Source: Ruegeria lacuscaerulensis
GTDB taxonomy: Bacteria > Pseudomonadota > Alphaproteobacteria > Rhodobacterales > Rhodobacteraceae
Direction: 5' to 3'
Length of the DNA: 64,000 bases
Assembly (NCBI RefSeq): GCF_013031245.1
Contig: NZ_WPZL01000013.1
Span: 44,809 to 108,808 of the forward strand
The translations under genes were made by a program, and so were the position numbers. This document shows positions 16,375 to 24,889 of this stretch, piece by piece. Below the pieces are notes generated by a model. That model was given only the letters and a program-made list of their open reading frames with translations. It was not told the origin of the DNA and did no database searches. Position 1 is the stretch's first letter. Each line of letters opens with the position of its first letter.

Positions 16375-17396
16375 GCATGGGCCGGCCGCCCAAGGGACTG
16401 GCGCTCAACGATCTTTGTATCCAGTCTCAGCCCTGCGCTAATCGCCTTGTTTTCGACCATTTCAACCAACTCCAATGCAGCCTGCCGACCCATTTCCCGA
16501 TGCGGGACATGTACGGTCGTCAGACCAGGGGAGGCGATCCGCGCCAGTTCAATATCGTCGAACCCGGTGATGGAGATATCCTCAGGCACTTTCAGGCCCA
16601 TTTCCTGGGCTCGGCGCACAGCACCGACTGCCAGAACATCGTTACCGCACAGGATTGCTGTTGGCGGTGTCTCCTGTGACATCAGTTGGGTAAAAGCTTC
16701 GGCGCCGTTGTCGATATCATAGGGAGTTTCGATGATTGTAAGGTTCGAAGGTGTCATGTCGTTCTGGCTGATTGCATCCCGAACGCCTTCGATCCGAAGG
16801 TACGCACGGTCATTGCCCGCGCTGACGCCGGATATCATGCCGATTTGCCTGTGGCCGAGCCCAATGACATGGTTCGCCAGTTCAAACATCGCCGCGCGGT
16901 TGTCAAAGCCAACTGAGGGAATCTGCGCGTCAGGCTGAAAAGACCACGCAACAAGTACCGGAATTTTGCGCTGTTCAAGATAGTCGTAGATATGCGGGTC
17001 GCGGTCGTGGCCGATCAGCAGCAACCCGTCGGCCCCTCGCGCTACCAGAGTGCGAATTTGTTCATCCTCAATGTCGGGTTTGTATGCAGAACTTGAAACC
17101 AGCAGCGTATAGCCGTGTTGGTGCAGTTCTTCCTGAAACGCCTGCAGGCCACGCGCAAAAATGGCGTTTTCCATGGTTGGAATAATCGCACCGATTGTGG
17201 ATGACCGTTTGGCGGCCATGACCCGGGCGGCAAAGTTGGGTGTGTACCCCAGCGCATCCACCGCCGTCAGAACGCGCTGGCGCGTTGCTTCGACTACCCT
17301 GTCGGGATTGTTCAGGCAGCGCGATACGGTTGCCGTCGAAACACCGGCCATTTTGGCCACATCATCCAGTGTCGGCACTGATCCAAGTTTCGACAT
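16371..17396 (-). CDS. LacI-family transcriptional repressor, likely DHPS operon regulator
   Basis: 341 aa with a textbook LacI headpiece (PTLDDVAKMAGVSTATVSRC, hinge TPNFAAR) and a periplasmic-binding-protein-like effector domain. It is divergent from the TRAP/hps operon, and the shared intergenic region holds two LacI-type palindromes, so it almost certainly represses that operon and probably itself. The inducer is inferred to be DHPS or a breakdown product. The ATG at 17396 is preferred over a TTG two codons upstream. Confidence 0.9.
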   Translation of the reverse strand: MSKLGSVPTLDDVAKMAGVSTATVSRCLNNPDRVVEATRQRVLTAVDALGYTPNFAARVMAAKRSSTIGAIIPTMENAIFARGLQAFQEELHQHGYTLLVSSSAYKPDIEDEQIRTLVARGADGLLLIGHDRDPHIYDYLEQRKIPVLVAWSFQPDAQIPSVGFDNRAAMFELANHVIGLGHRQIGMISGVSAGNDRAYLRIEGVRDAISQNDMTPSNLTIIETPYDIDNGAEAFTQLMSQETPPTAILCGNDVLAVGAVRRAQEMGLKVPEDISITGFDDIELARIASPGLTTVHVPHREMGRQAALELVEMVENKAISAGLRLDTKIVERQSLGRPAHA

Positions 17397-17462
17397 TTCC
17401 AAATCCGCAATTCACCTTTGCCTATAAGTCTAAACGCAACCGCACCTCAAGGAAAGCAGATA

Positions 17463-17497
17463 TGTAAGCGCTTGCATTTCTCATGTAAGCGCTTACA
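17463..17497. promoter_or_regulatory. tandem LacI-family operators
   Basis: Site 1 (17463-17476) is TGTAAGCGCTTGCA and site 2 (17484-17497) is the perfect palindrome TGTAAGCGCTTACA. Both carry the central CG typical of LacI/PurR-family sites. Centres are 21 bp apart (two helical turns), so two dimers would bind the same DNA face. A possible promoter, TTGCAT (17473-17478) with ACAAAT (17495-17500), 16 bp apart, would be buried in the operators; the promoter is tentative. Confidence 0.85.
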
Positions 17498-17532
17498 AAT
17501 GGCATTGGACTGATTCCAAGGGAGTCCGGGAA

Positions 17533-17718
17533 ATGTATCTGACCGCATCCATCATCGTGTTTGCCATCTACTTTGCGAACGTGGCGCTGGGGGCGTTTGC
17601 CAGCAGCGCATTTCTTGGGGACGTAGGAGAAATGTTGGTCCTGTTCGCGGCGTCGATCCTGTTCGTTGTCGCAATTCTGAAAAAGGAGGCTGACCGCGAC
17701 GCAGAAAGCGACAGCTGA
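17533..17718 (+). CDS. small membrane protein, first cistron of the DHPS operon
   Basis: 61 aa with two hydrophobic helices (residues about 4-22 and 32-49) and a charged tail (KKEADRDAESDS). It begins 35 bp after the second LacI operator with GGGAG upstream, and the TRAP binding-protein gene begins 22 bp after its end. I do not recognise the family. Position suggests a role with the TRAP importer, but this is only context. Confidence 0.7.
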   Translation: MYLTASIIVFAIYFANVALGAFASSAFLGDVGEMLVLFAASILFVVAILKKEADRDAESDS

Positions 17719-17740
17719 ATTTTGCTTGGGAGGGCAATTG

Positions 17741-18886
17741 ATGAACAACGACAAAAGTGAACTGGCGTCAGAAGAGCGCCGTAATTTTCTGAAGCTTAGC
17801 GCCAGTGGCGCATTCACCGCAGCATTGGTCGCGGGGGCAAGCGGCGTACTTTGGTCATCCGAAGCCGTGGCACAGACCGCCAAGGAAGAGAAGGAACGTG
17901 AGAGCGCGGCTGACCACGTCATGACTGTTGCGACCGCTTACGTACTGGGCGCATCGCGCAGCTACCCGATCATGCAACTGGATCTGAAAGAGAACATCCA
18001 GAACGCAACAAATGGCAAAGTCTACGTCAAGCTGGCTCCGGGCGGGCAATTGGGGGCAGGTGGTGCTTTGGTACAGAAGGTTCAGGGCGGTACGATCCAG
18101 GCCGCACAACACTCGCTGTCGAACTTTGCGCCATTTGCATCGACTGTTGACCTGATCAACATGCCGTATCTGTGCGGTTCGAATCAGCGGTTCACCAATC
18201 TGGTGCATTCGGACGCGTGGAAAAACGAAGTCCATCCAAAAGTCGAAGCCGCCGGATTCAAGGCACTGTTCTATGTGGTGATTGACCCGCGGGTTGTAGC
18301 GGTTCGCCAGGGTGGCAATGCCATCGTCACTCCGGGCGACATGAGCGGCGTGAAGTTCCGCGTGCCCGGCTCGAAGATGCTGCAGCAATACTACCGCATG
18401 GTCGGTGCGAACCCGACACCGGTGGCGTGGGGCGAGACGCCTTCGGCGATCAAACAAGGTGTGGCCGATGCGCTCGATCCCTCGGTTGGTGCGCTCTATG
18501 TCTTTGGCTTCAAGGATATCCTCAGCCACGTGACCTTTACTCAGGCCGTACCGGACAGTCAGGTCTATTCCTGTAACCTCGAATGGTTCAATTCGATGCC
18601 TGCGGACGTGCAGGAAGGCATCATGTGGGGGGCAGAGATGACCAGCCATCAGAACCTGTCCAAAGTGCCTTCGGCCCGGGCTTATGCCATGGCCGAATTA
18701 AACAGGGCGGGCGTGCAGTTCCAGTCGCTGAACGACGATCAGTTGGCGGAATGGCAGGACGTTGGCGGCTATCAGCGCTCGGAATGGGATCCGTTCAAGA
18801 CTGAGCTGGCCGGATCGATGGACAACTTCGAAAAGCTGGTCGAGGCGGCTGGAACGCAAGGCAAGTACTTCGTCCACGACGCATAA
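17741..18886 (+). CDS. TRAP transporter solute-binding protein (DctP family), HpsK-like role
   Basis: 381 aa with a twin-arginine signal: RRNFLKLS at residues about 18-25 and a hydrophobic stretch ending at AVAQ. It therefore folds in the cytoplasm before export. The DctP fold shows the AKVPGSKMLQQY-like segment (FRVPGSKMLQQYYRMVGANP) and a VAWGETPSAIKQGVADALD substrate loop. GGGAGGG precedes the ATG. It is the periplasmic receptor of the tripartite importer with the next two genes. The ligand is inferred to be DHPS from the enzymes downstream. Confidence 0.88.
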   Translation: MNNDKSELASEERRNFLKLSASGAFTAALVAGASGVLWSSEAVAQTAKEEKERESAADHVMTVATAYVLGASRSYPIMQLDLKENIQNATNGKVYVKLAPGGQLGAGGALVQKVQGGTIQAAQHSLSNFAPFASTVDLINMPYLCGSNQRFTNLVHSDAWKNEVHPKVEAAGFKALFYVVIDPRVVAVRQGGNAIVTPGDMSGVKFRVPGSKMLQQYYRMVGANPTPVAWGETPSAIKQGVADALDPSVGALYVFGFKDILSHVTFTQAVPDSQVYSCNLEWFNSMPADVQEGIMWGAEMTSHQNLSKVPSARAYAMAELNRAGVQFQSLNDDQLAEWQDVGGYQRSEWDPFKTELAGSMDNFEKLVEAAGTQGKYFVHDA

Positions 18887-18929
18887 TACCAAGCCGACGG
18901 GTGCAACCAATTTGCCCGCGATCTTCCTT

Positions 18930-18985
18930 AGCAGTCAGGTCTGAACCGGCCCGTGACAGAAGGCCAACGCCTGACTGCTCTTTTG
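18930..18985 (+). terminator. long inverted repeat between TRAP genes (attenuator-like)
   Basis: AGCAGTCAGG (18930-18939) and CCTGACTGCT (18970-18979) are perfect 10-bp arms. The 30-nt loop can form an inner GGCC/GGCC stem, and CTTTTG follows. It probably reduces expression of the membrane subunits relative to the binding protein or protects its mRNA 3' end. Confidence 0.6.
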
Positions 18986-18997
18986 CCGAGGGATAAG

Positions 18998-19510
18998 ATG
19001 ACCGTTCTTCAAAACATAGACCGCAATGCCGAACGCTGGCTGCTGCTGGTGTTCTACGTGATGCTGGTCATTACGATGGCCATCGAGGTTCTGCGGCGGG
19101 AAATATTTGCGTTTTCCTCGATCTGGGGCGAGGAAATTGTCCGCTATTCTTTCATATACCTTGCGTGGATCGGGGCCGCAGCTGCGGTCAAGGAACGCGC
19201 CCATATCCGCATCGACGTGATCATGCACTACCTCGGGCCGCGCCCAAAGGCGCTGCTGTATATATTCGGTGATCTGGTGATGTTTGTCGTCGCCATAATC
19301 GCGCTCTACTGGTCTTTCGAGGCCGTACATGTCTCGGCCAAGTTCGGCTCGGTGACGGACGGGCTGCGGGTGTCCAAAGTCTGGTTCCTGATGGCGGTGC
19401 CCACCGGATTTGCGCTGATGATCTGGCGGCTGATCCAATCTTTCCTGCGCGATCTGAAATCCCTTCGTGACGGCACGCCCGTTTTCGAAGGCGACAAGCT
19501 GTTTGACTGA
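18998..19510 (+). CDS. TRAP transporter small permease (DctQ family), HpsL-like role
   Basis: 170 aa with four predicted membrane helices and the DctQ signature region (FSSIWGEEIVRYSFIYLAWI, then GAAAAVKERAHIRIDV). It is the small membrane subunit that joins DctM to form the Na+-driven importer. It starts after CGAGGGA and is followed by the large subunit gene 11 bp later. Confidence 0.88.
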   Translation: MTVLQNIDRNAERWLLLVFYVMLVITMAIEVLRREIFAFSSIWGEEIVRYSFIYLAWIGAAAAVKERAHIRIDVIMHYLGPRPKALLYIFGDLVMFVVAIIALYWSFEAVHVSAKFGSVTDGLRVSKVWFLMAVPTGFALMIWRLIQSFLRDLKSLRDGTPVFEGDKLFD

Positions 19511-19521
19511 GGAGAGGCAGG

Positions 19522-20850
19522 ATGCTCTGGAGTTCTCTCAATCAAACGGTCGAGCTGGGGTGGGCTTTCTATCTGCCTGTGATCATGTTCGTGGGTCTCA
19601 TCGCGCTGGCCGTTCCGGTCTGGGCTGCGATTGGGTCGGCCGCAATCGTCATGCTGATCGTGTCCGGCGATCTGCCGCTGAGCCTAGTTGGCGAAAGCCT
19701 GTTCACCGGTATCGACGCCTTTGCCCTGACTGCTGTGCCCCTGTTCATCCTGACCGGGGACGTGCTGGTCCGCACTGGCCTGTCGCGCAAATTCCTGGAC
19801 GTGGCCGAAGCGTTGACGTGTTTCGCCAAGGGCGGGTTCGGCTCGGCCACCGTTCTGGTCTGCGGCATGTTCGCGGCCATCTCCGGCTCGGACGCGGCTG
19901 GCGCCGCCGCCGTGGGGCGCATGACCATCAATCGGTTGGTCGAAAGTGGCTATCCGCGTCCCTACGCCTGTGCGTTGGTTGCGGCCGGGGCCTGCACCGG
20001 CATCCTGATCCCGCCGTCCATTGCTTATATCATTATTGGTCTGGTGCTGGGCATTTCCGCCTCGACATTGTTCCTTGCGGCGCTGATCCCCGGCCTGGCT
20101 ATTCTGGTATCGATACTGATCACCAACATCATCATGAACCGACTCTACGCTTATGAGGGTGGAGGTATGATGACGATGGGCGAGTGGCTGGCCAATCTGG
20201 GCACAGCGCTCAAGTCCGGCTGGTATGCATTCATCGTGCCGGGGATCATCTTCTACGGTATTTTTTCGGGTCGCCTGACGCCGACCGAGGCCGGAGCGAC
20301 CGCCGTGGTTGTCACCATCATAATGGGTTTCATCCTGCGCACGCTGACACTGGCCGACTTCCCCTCGATGTTGGTCAGTTCGGCCAAGGTGAACGGAGTG
20401 ATCCTGCCGATCATTGCCTTCTCAGCTCCCTTGGCCGAGGCGCTGGCGATCATGGGCGTCCCTCAGGGCTTTGTGGCCTCGATCACTTCGTTGACCGATG
20501 ACCCCTATTTGCTGATCCTGCTGATGATCGGCATCCTGATTGCTGCGGGCTGCGTGATGGAAACGACGCCGAATATCGTCATCCTTGCCCCCATTCTGAA
20601 GCCCTTGGCGGACAACATCGGCATGAACGAGATTCAGTTCTGCATCATGATGATCACCGCTTTGGGCGTGGGTTTCATCACGCCACCGCTGGGTTTGAAC
20701 CTGTTCGTGGTGTCCGGCATCACGGGTGAATCCATCCTGAAGATCGCCGCGCGCGCGGTGCCCTTCGTTCTGACCATGCTGATTGTCGTCATTTTGATCG
20801 CCTATATTCCGGCGGTTTCGACTACTCTGCTTCCTGAAATCTACCGATAG
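19522..20850 (+). CDS. TRAP transporter large permease (DctM family), HpsM-like role
   Basis: 442-aa polytopic membrane protein of the DctM type with many helices and the conserved GSDAAGAAAVGRMTI and ILIPPSIAYIIIG segments. It is the transport-catalysing subunit of the TRAP importer. GAGGAGAGGCAGG precedes the ATG. The HpsN gene follows 12 bp later, linking import to the first catabolic enzyme. Confidence 0.9.
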   Translation: MLWSSLNQTVELGWAFYLPVIMFVGLIALAVPVWAAIGSAAIVMLIVSGDLPLSLVGESLFTGIDAFALTAVPLFILTGDVLVRTGLSRKFLDVAEALTCFAKGGFGSATVLVCGMFAAISGSDAAGAAAVGRMTINRLVESGYPRPYACALVAAGACTGILIPPSIAYIIIGLVLGISASTLFLAALIPGLAILVSILITNIIMNRLYAYEGGGMMTMGEWLANLGTALKSGWYAFIVPGIIFYGIFSGRLTPTEAGATAVVVTIIMGFILRTLTLADFPSMLVSSAKVNGVILPIIAFSAPLAEALAIMGVPQGFVASITSLTDDPYLLILLMIGILIAAGCVMETTPNIVILAPILKPLADNIGMNEIQFCIMMITALGVGFITPPLGLNLFVVSGITGESILKIAARAVPFVLTMLIVVILIAYIPAVSTTLLPEIYR

Positions 20851-20862
20851 GACCCGCTGACT

Positions 20863-22170
20863 ATGCCGCGCGAATATTTGAAAAAAGCAACGCTGACCCC
20901 GCAATCCCACGCCACCGAAGTACATGAGACGGTCAAGACGATCCTCGGCGACATCGAATCCGGGGGCGACGCCAAGGCGATTGAATATGCGGCCAAATTC
21001 GACAAATACGAGGGCAACGTGCTGTTGACTCAGGCCGAGATTGACGCCGCCATCGCATTGGTCCCGGAAAAGCTGAAGGCAGATATTCGATTTGCCCACG
21101 ACAACGTGCGCCGGTTCGCGGAAGCGCAAAAGGCCACGGTTTCCGACGTGCAGATGGAGATTGTACCCGGTTTCATAGCCGGTCAAAAAGCGATCCCGGT
21201 GGATGCAGCAGGGTGTTACGTGCCCGGTGGGCGCTATAGCCATATCGCCAGCGCGATCATGACCGTCACAACAGCCAAGGTCGCGGGGTGCCGGCACATC
21301 ACCGCGTGCTCTCCACCGCGTCCGGGTGAGGGCGTCGCACCGGCAATTGTCTATGCTGCACATATCTGCGGTGCCGACAGCATTTTGGCCATGGGTGGCG
21401 TACAGGGCGTGGCTGCGATGACCTATGGTCTGTTTGGCCTGCCGCGCGCGAATATCCTTGTTGGGCCAGGCAATCAGTTCGTGGCCGAGGCCAAGCGCAT
21501 CCTCTACGGCAAGGTTGGCATCGACATGATTGCCGGACCGACCGACAGCCTGATCCTTGCCGACGGCACATCGGATCCGCATGTGGTGGCGACGGATTTG
21601 GTCAGCCAGGCAGAACACGGGTATAACTCGCCGGTGTGGTTGGTGACGGATGATCGCGAACTGGCGCAAAAAGTCATGGAACTGGTTCCGACACTGATCG
21701 AAGACCTGCCGGAACTGAACCGGGAAAACGCCTCGGCCGCGTGGCGCGACTATGCCGAGGTGATTGTCTGCCCGGATCGCGAGGAGATGGCGGCCTGCTC
21801 GGACGAATACGCGCCGGAACATCTGACCGTGCAAGCCGAGGATCTGAATTGGTGGCTGGATCGCCTGACCTGCTATGGCTCACTTTTTTTGGGTGAAGAG
21901 ACGACTGTGTCTTATGGCGACAAGGCCACAGGCACCAACCACGTGCTGCCCACCTCAGGCGCAGCCAGCTATACTGGCGGCCTAAGTGTCCATAAATACA
22001 TGAAAATCGTCACATGGCAGCGGGCGACCCGGGAAGGGTCCAAGCCGATTGCGGTGGCAACCGCCCGCATTTCACGGCTGGAAGGGATGGAGGGCCACGC
22101 CCGCGCGGCGGACGTGCGTCTTGCCAAGTATTTCCCCGATGAACAGTTCGACCTGACCGCCGATGGATGA
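20863..22170 (+). CDS. hpsN: sulfopropanediol 3-dehydrogenase (HpsN)
   Basis: 435 aa, histidinol-dehydrogenase-like fold. HpsN oxidises (R)-2,3-dihydroxypropane-1-sulfonate to (R)-3-sulfolactate with NAD+. Zinc-site segments are visible: SQAEHGYNSP (Gln and His), the ATGTNHVLPTSG loop and a C-terminal LEGMEGHARAADVR His. It is not a biosynthetic HisD because it lies in a TRAP/SDR/alcohol-dehydrogenase operon and carries the family variant GGRYSHIAS. It overlaps the following SDR gene by 8 bp. Confidence 0.88.
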   Translation: MPREYLKKATLTPQSHATEVHETVKTILGDIESGGDAKAIEYAAKFDKYEGNVLLTQAEIDAAIALVPEKLKADIRFAHDNVRRFAEAQKATVSDVQMEIVPGFIAGQKAIPVDAAGCYVPGGRYSHIASAIMTVTTAKVAGCRHITACSPPRPGEGVAPAIVYAAHICGADSILAMGGVQGVAAMTYGLFGLPRANILVGPGNQFVAEAKRILYGKVGIDMIAGPTDSLILADGTSDPHVVATDLVSQAEHGYNSPVWLVTDDRELAQKVMELVPTLIEDLPELNRENASAAWRDYAEVIVCPDREEMAACSDEYAPEHLTVQAEDLNWWLDRLTCYGSLFLGEETTVSYGDKATGTNHVLPTSGAASYTGGLSVHKYMKIVTWQRATREGSKPIAVATARISRLEGMEGHARAADVRLAKYFPDEQFDLTADG

Positions 22171-22924
22171 TCCGCGCGCCTTGTTTGATCTGACGGGGCG
22201 GGTTGCCTGTGTTACGGGGGCAAGTTCTGGCCTTGGTCGGCGTGCGGCTCAGGTTCTGGCTGCGGCCGGTGCGCGTGTTGTTGGGGTAGCACGCCGGGGC
22301 GATGCCTTGGCTGACCTGAGAAACGAGATCGGTAACGCCGCCGAAACAGTGGTGGCGGACGTGGCGGACAGGTCGCGCATCGGGGCTTTGGTAGATGAGG
22401 TCAGTTCCCGGTTTGGTTCCCCCGATATCCTCATCCATGCGGCTGGGATCAACACGCGCGAGACAGCGGACGACGTGACACCGGACGGGTGGGATACGAC
22501 CGTTGCGCTGAACCTCAGCGCGCCATTTTTTCTAAGTCAGGCGATTGTTCCGGCGATGAAGGAACGCGGCTGGGGGAGGATTGTGAACTTCGCTTCTTTG
22601 CAGACCACGCGGGCCTTTCCCGGAGGCATTGCCTACGGCGCGACCAAGGCCGGGATCGGTCAACTGACCCGCGCGATGGCCGAGGCATGGTCTCCGTTCG
22701 GTATTACGGCCAACGCCATCGGGCCGGGATTTTTTCCGACAGAATTGACGCACGCTGTATTTGACGATCCAGGGCGCGCCGAACGCAATGCTGCGCAGAC
22801 CTGTATCCAGCGTAACGGTCGGATGGAGGATATCGACGGGCCGATCCTGTTTCTGTGCTCGAAAGCCTCAGGTTACGTCACGGGGCAGGTTCTCATGGTC
22901 GATGGGGGGTTTACCGCGAAATGA
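22163..22924 (+). CDS. hpsO: short-chain dehydrogenase, DHPS 2-dehydrogenase (HpsO-like)
   Basis: 253-aa classical SDR with VTGASSGLGRR for NAD(P) binding, catalytic Ser in NFASLQT and the YGATK Tyr-Lys pair. In described DHPS pathways HpsO and HpsP act at C2 to interconvert DHPS enantiomers through 3-sulfo-1-hydroxyacetone, so that HpsN receives the (R) form. Assignment is by family plus operon position directly after hpsN. Its stop overlaps the next ATG (ATGA). Confidence 0.8.
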   Translation: MDDPRALFDLTGRVACVTGASSGLGRRAAQVLAAAGARVVGVARRGDALADLRNEIGNAAETVVADVADRSRIGALVDEVSSRFGSPDILIHAAGINTRETADDVTPDGWDTTVALNLSAPFFLSQAIVPAMKERGWGRIVNFASLQTTRAFPGGIAYGATKAGIGQLTRAMAEAWSPFGITANAIGPGFFPTELTHAVFDDPGRAERNAAQTCIQRNGRMEDIDGPILFLCSKASGYVTGQVLMVDGGFTAK

Positions 22925-23901
22925 AAGCGTTGGTTTACGAAGGGGTCGAACAGGTAGCATTTCGGGACGTTCCCGACGCTGTTCCAAACTGGGGCGAGCA
23001 TCTCATTCGCATTGAAGCGGCGGGTATTTGCGGGTCGGACATGCACGCCTATCTCGGCCATGATGCACGCCGACCAGCCCCGTTGATTTTGGGACACGAA
23101 GCTGCCGGTGTGATCGTTGGTGGTGCGCGCGATGGAGCACGCGTGACCATCAACCCTCTGGTGGCGTGCGGTGAGTGCGGGGCGTGCATGTCAGGGCGCG
23201 AAAACCTGTGCCCCGATCGCCAGATTATCTCTATGCCACCACGTGAAGGGGCGTTTGCCCAATATGTCGCCATGCCCGAGACCAACTTGGTGGCAGTGCC
23301 GGATCATGTGAGTTTTGCCAAGGCTGCTCTGGCCGAACCGCTGGCCGTCAGTTGGCACGCGGTCCGGTTGGGCCTTGAGGCACTGCATTCCGGGATGGAG
23401 AGAAAAGCGCTGGTGATCGGCGGTGGCGCAATAGGAGTGGCCGCAGCTTTGGCGCTGGCTGCTGCGGGGGTGAACGATGTCGTGATCGTCGAACCGAACG
23501 AAGCGCGGCGTGCCTATCTGCAGGGCATTGGACCCTTCGACATCGTCGATACAACGGCCGAAACATTCCCCTTGGTAGTAGACGCGGTTGGCTATGCCTT
23601 CACTCGCACCAGAGCTTCACTTCTGGTTCGGCCGGGCGGCGTGATCGCACATATCGGGCTGGGTGAAGATACCGGTGGCCTGGATATCCGCCGTATGACC
23701 TTGCAGGAAATCACATTTGTCGGCACCTATACCTACACGGCTGAGGATTTCAGACAAACCGCGCAAGCTATTTTCGATGGCCGTCTGGGTGCGTTGGACT
23801 GGATAGAGGAGCGGGCGTTGTCCGAGGGAGGCAGGGCGTTCCACGACTTGCGTAAAGGGGTCGTTGCGGCCCCGAAAATCATCCTCACGCCATGGGCTTA
23901 G
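22921..23901 (+). CDS. hpsP: zinc-dependent alcohol dehydrogenase, DHPS 2-dehydrogenase (HpsP-like)
   Basis: 326-aa medium-chain dehydrogenase. The catalytic zinc region is GICGSDMHA with GHEAAG, the structural zinc knuckle has four Cys (CGECGACMSGRENLC), and the Rossmann segment is VIGGGAIGVAAALALAAAG. The true start is the ATG at 22921, overlapping the SDR stop; longer reading begins inside the SDR gene. It is the partner of the SDR in C2 oxidation or racemisation of DHPS by analogy with known hps loci. Confidence 0.8.
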   Translation: MKALVYEGVEQVAFRDVPDAVPNWGEHLIRIEAAGICGSDMHAYLGHDARRPAPLILGHEAAGVIVGGARDGARVTINPLVACGECGACMSGRENLCPDRQIISMPPREGAFAQYVAMPETNLVAVPDHVSFAKAALAEPLAVSWHAVRLGLEALHSGMERKALVIGGGAIGVAAALALAAAGVNDVVIVEPNEARRAYLQGIGPFDIVDTTAETFPLVVDAVGYAFTRTRASLLVRPGGVIAHIGLGEDTGGLDIRRMTLQEITFVGTYTYTAEDFRQTAQAIFDGRLGALDWIEERALSEGGRAFHDLRKGVVAAPKIILTPWA

Positions 23902-23924
23902 GCCCAGCAGAAACGGAGGGGCTC

Positions 23925-24335
23925 ATGTATAAAAAAATTCTTGTTCCAATGGCGCTGGATCATGACATCTCGCAGCACACGTTGCAGGTGGCGCGCGCCT
24001 TGTCTACGGGCGAAACCGAGATTGTAGCGCTGCATGTCTATGAGATGCCGCAGGGGTCGGTCAGTGCTTATCTGGACAAGGACGTCGTTGCCGAAGGGTT
24101 CCGCGCGGCACGCACCCTTCTACGCGAAAAGGTTTCGAAATTGGAAGGTGTCAAACCGGAAATCGTCAAGGGCCACACCGCCCGAACCATTATCGAGTTT
24201 GCCAATACAAACGACGTTGATTGCATCGTTATAGGCTCGCACAAGCCCGGCCTGAGCGACTATTTTCTTGGATCGACCGCGTCGCGTGTCGTCCGTCACG
24301 CCGCCTGTGCAGTGCATGTGCATCGCAGGATCTAA
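23925..24335 (+). CDS. universal stress protein (UspA family)
   Basis: 136 aa with the Usp start (KKILVPMALDHDI), a central HTARTIIEFAN segment and the nucleotide-binding C-terminus IGSHKPGLSDYFLGSTASRV. It is probably ATP-binding and may modulate the transporter or pathway, since Usp genes are often found next to TRAP importers. ACGGAGGGG precedes the ATG, and the gene lies between hpsP and comD on the same strand. Confidence 0.88.
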   Translation: MYKKILVPMALDHDISQHTLQVARALSTGETEIVALHVYEMPQGSVSAYLDKDVVAEGFRAARTLLREKVSKLEGVKPEIVKGHTARTIIEFANTNDVDCIVIGSHKPGLSDYFLGSTASRVVRHAACAVHVHRRI

Positions 24336-24382
24336 CCCGACAATCGCGCCAGGAGCGCCCAAACAGGACTGACAGACCGGAC

Positions 24383-24889
24383 ATGAATATAGACAAGAAG
24401 ATCACCGATGATCTGGTCGCAAACGATATCTCGTTTGTAACCACTGTGCCGTGCAAGCAACTGGCCGGGGTCATAGATGAAATCGACAAGCGTGATGGCA
24501 TTTACCACATCCCCTCGAACAAAGAGGATGAGGGCATGGGCCTGTGTGCCGGGGCCTGGATGGGGGGCAAGCGCCCGGCGATCATCATGCAGAACACCGC
24601 CATTGGGGTGACCATTAACACGCTGGCGACGCTGATCCAGTATTACCGGATGCCGTTGCCCATGCTGATCTCGTACCGGGGCGAATTGCGCGAACCCATC
24701 GCCTGTCAGGTCGAAATGGCCGTGCACACCAAGGCCTTGCTGGCTCAGCTGAACATCCCAACTTACCATTTCCACCATCAAGCGGATGTCGCAGAGCTGG
24801 ACGCGATTCTGAAATACACCTTCATGTGCAACAAGCCGGTCGCCATCCTGACCGACGCTAATTTCTGGGGAGGCTACGGCGACCAATGA
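24383..24889 (+). CDS. comD: sulfopyruvate decarboxylase alpha subunit
   Basis: 168 aa. It matches the N-terminal (PYR) half of thiamine-diphosphate decarboxylases, with the cofactor-activating Glu in SNKEDEGMGLCAGAW and the substrate-side FVTTVPCKQL. With ComE it decarboxylates 3-sulfopyruvate to sulfoacetaldehyde. In coenzyme M-making archaea this is biosynthetic; next to hps genes it is catabolic. Its end overlaps comE by 4 bp (ATGA). Confidence 0.87.
   Translation: MNIDKKITDDLVANDISFVTTVPCKQLAGVIDEIDKRDGIYHIPSNKEDEGMGLCAGAWMGGKRPAIIMQNTAIGVTINTLATLIQYYRMPLPMLISYRGELREPIACQVEMAVHTKALLAQLNIPTYHFHHQADVAELDAILKYTFMCNKPVAILTDANFWGGYGDQ

Noticed and set aside
20422..21834. 470-codon minus-strand open frame
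   Set aside because: Antisense to dctM and hpsN; the His/Arg/Gln-rich composition is typical of shadow frames.
20863..22170. Histidinol dehydrogenase (HisD) for histidine biosynthesis
   Set aside because: Same fold, but placement after a TRAP importer and before SDR, zinc alcohol dehydrogenase and comDE fits HpsN.
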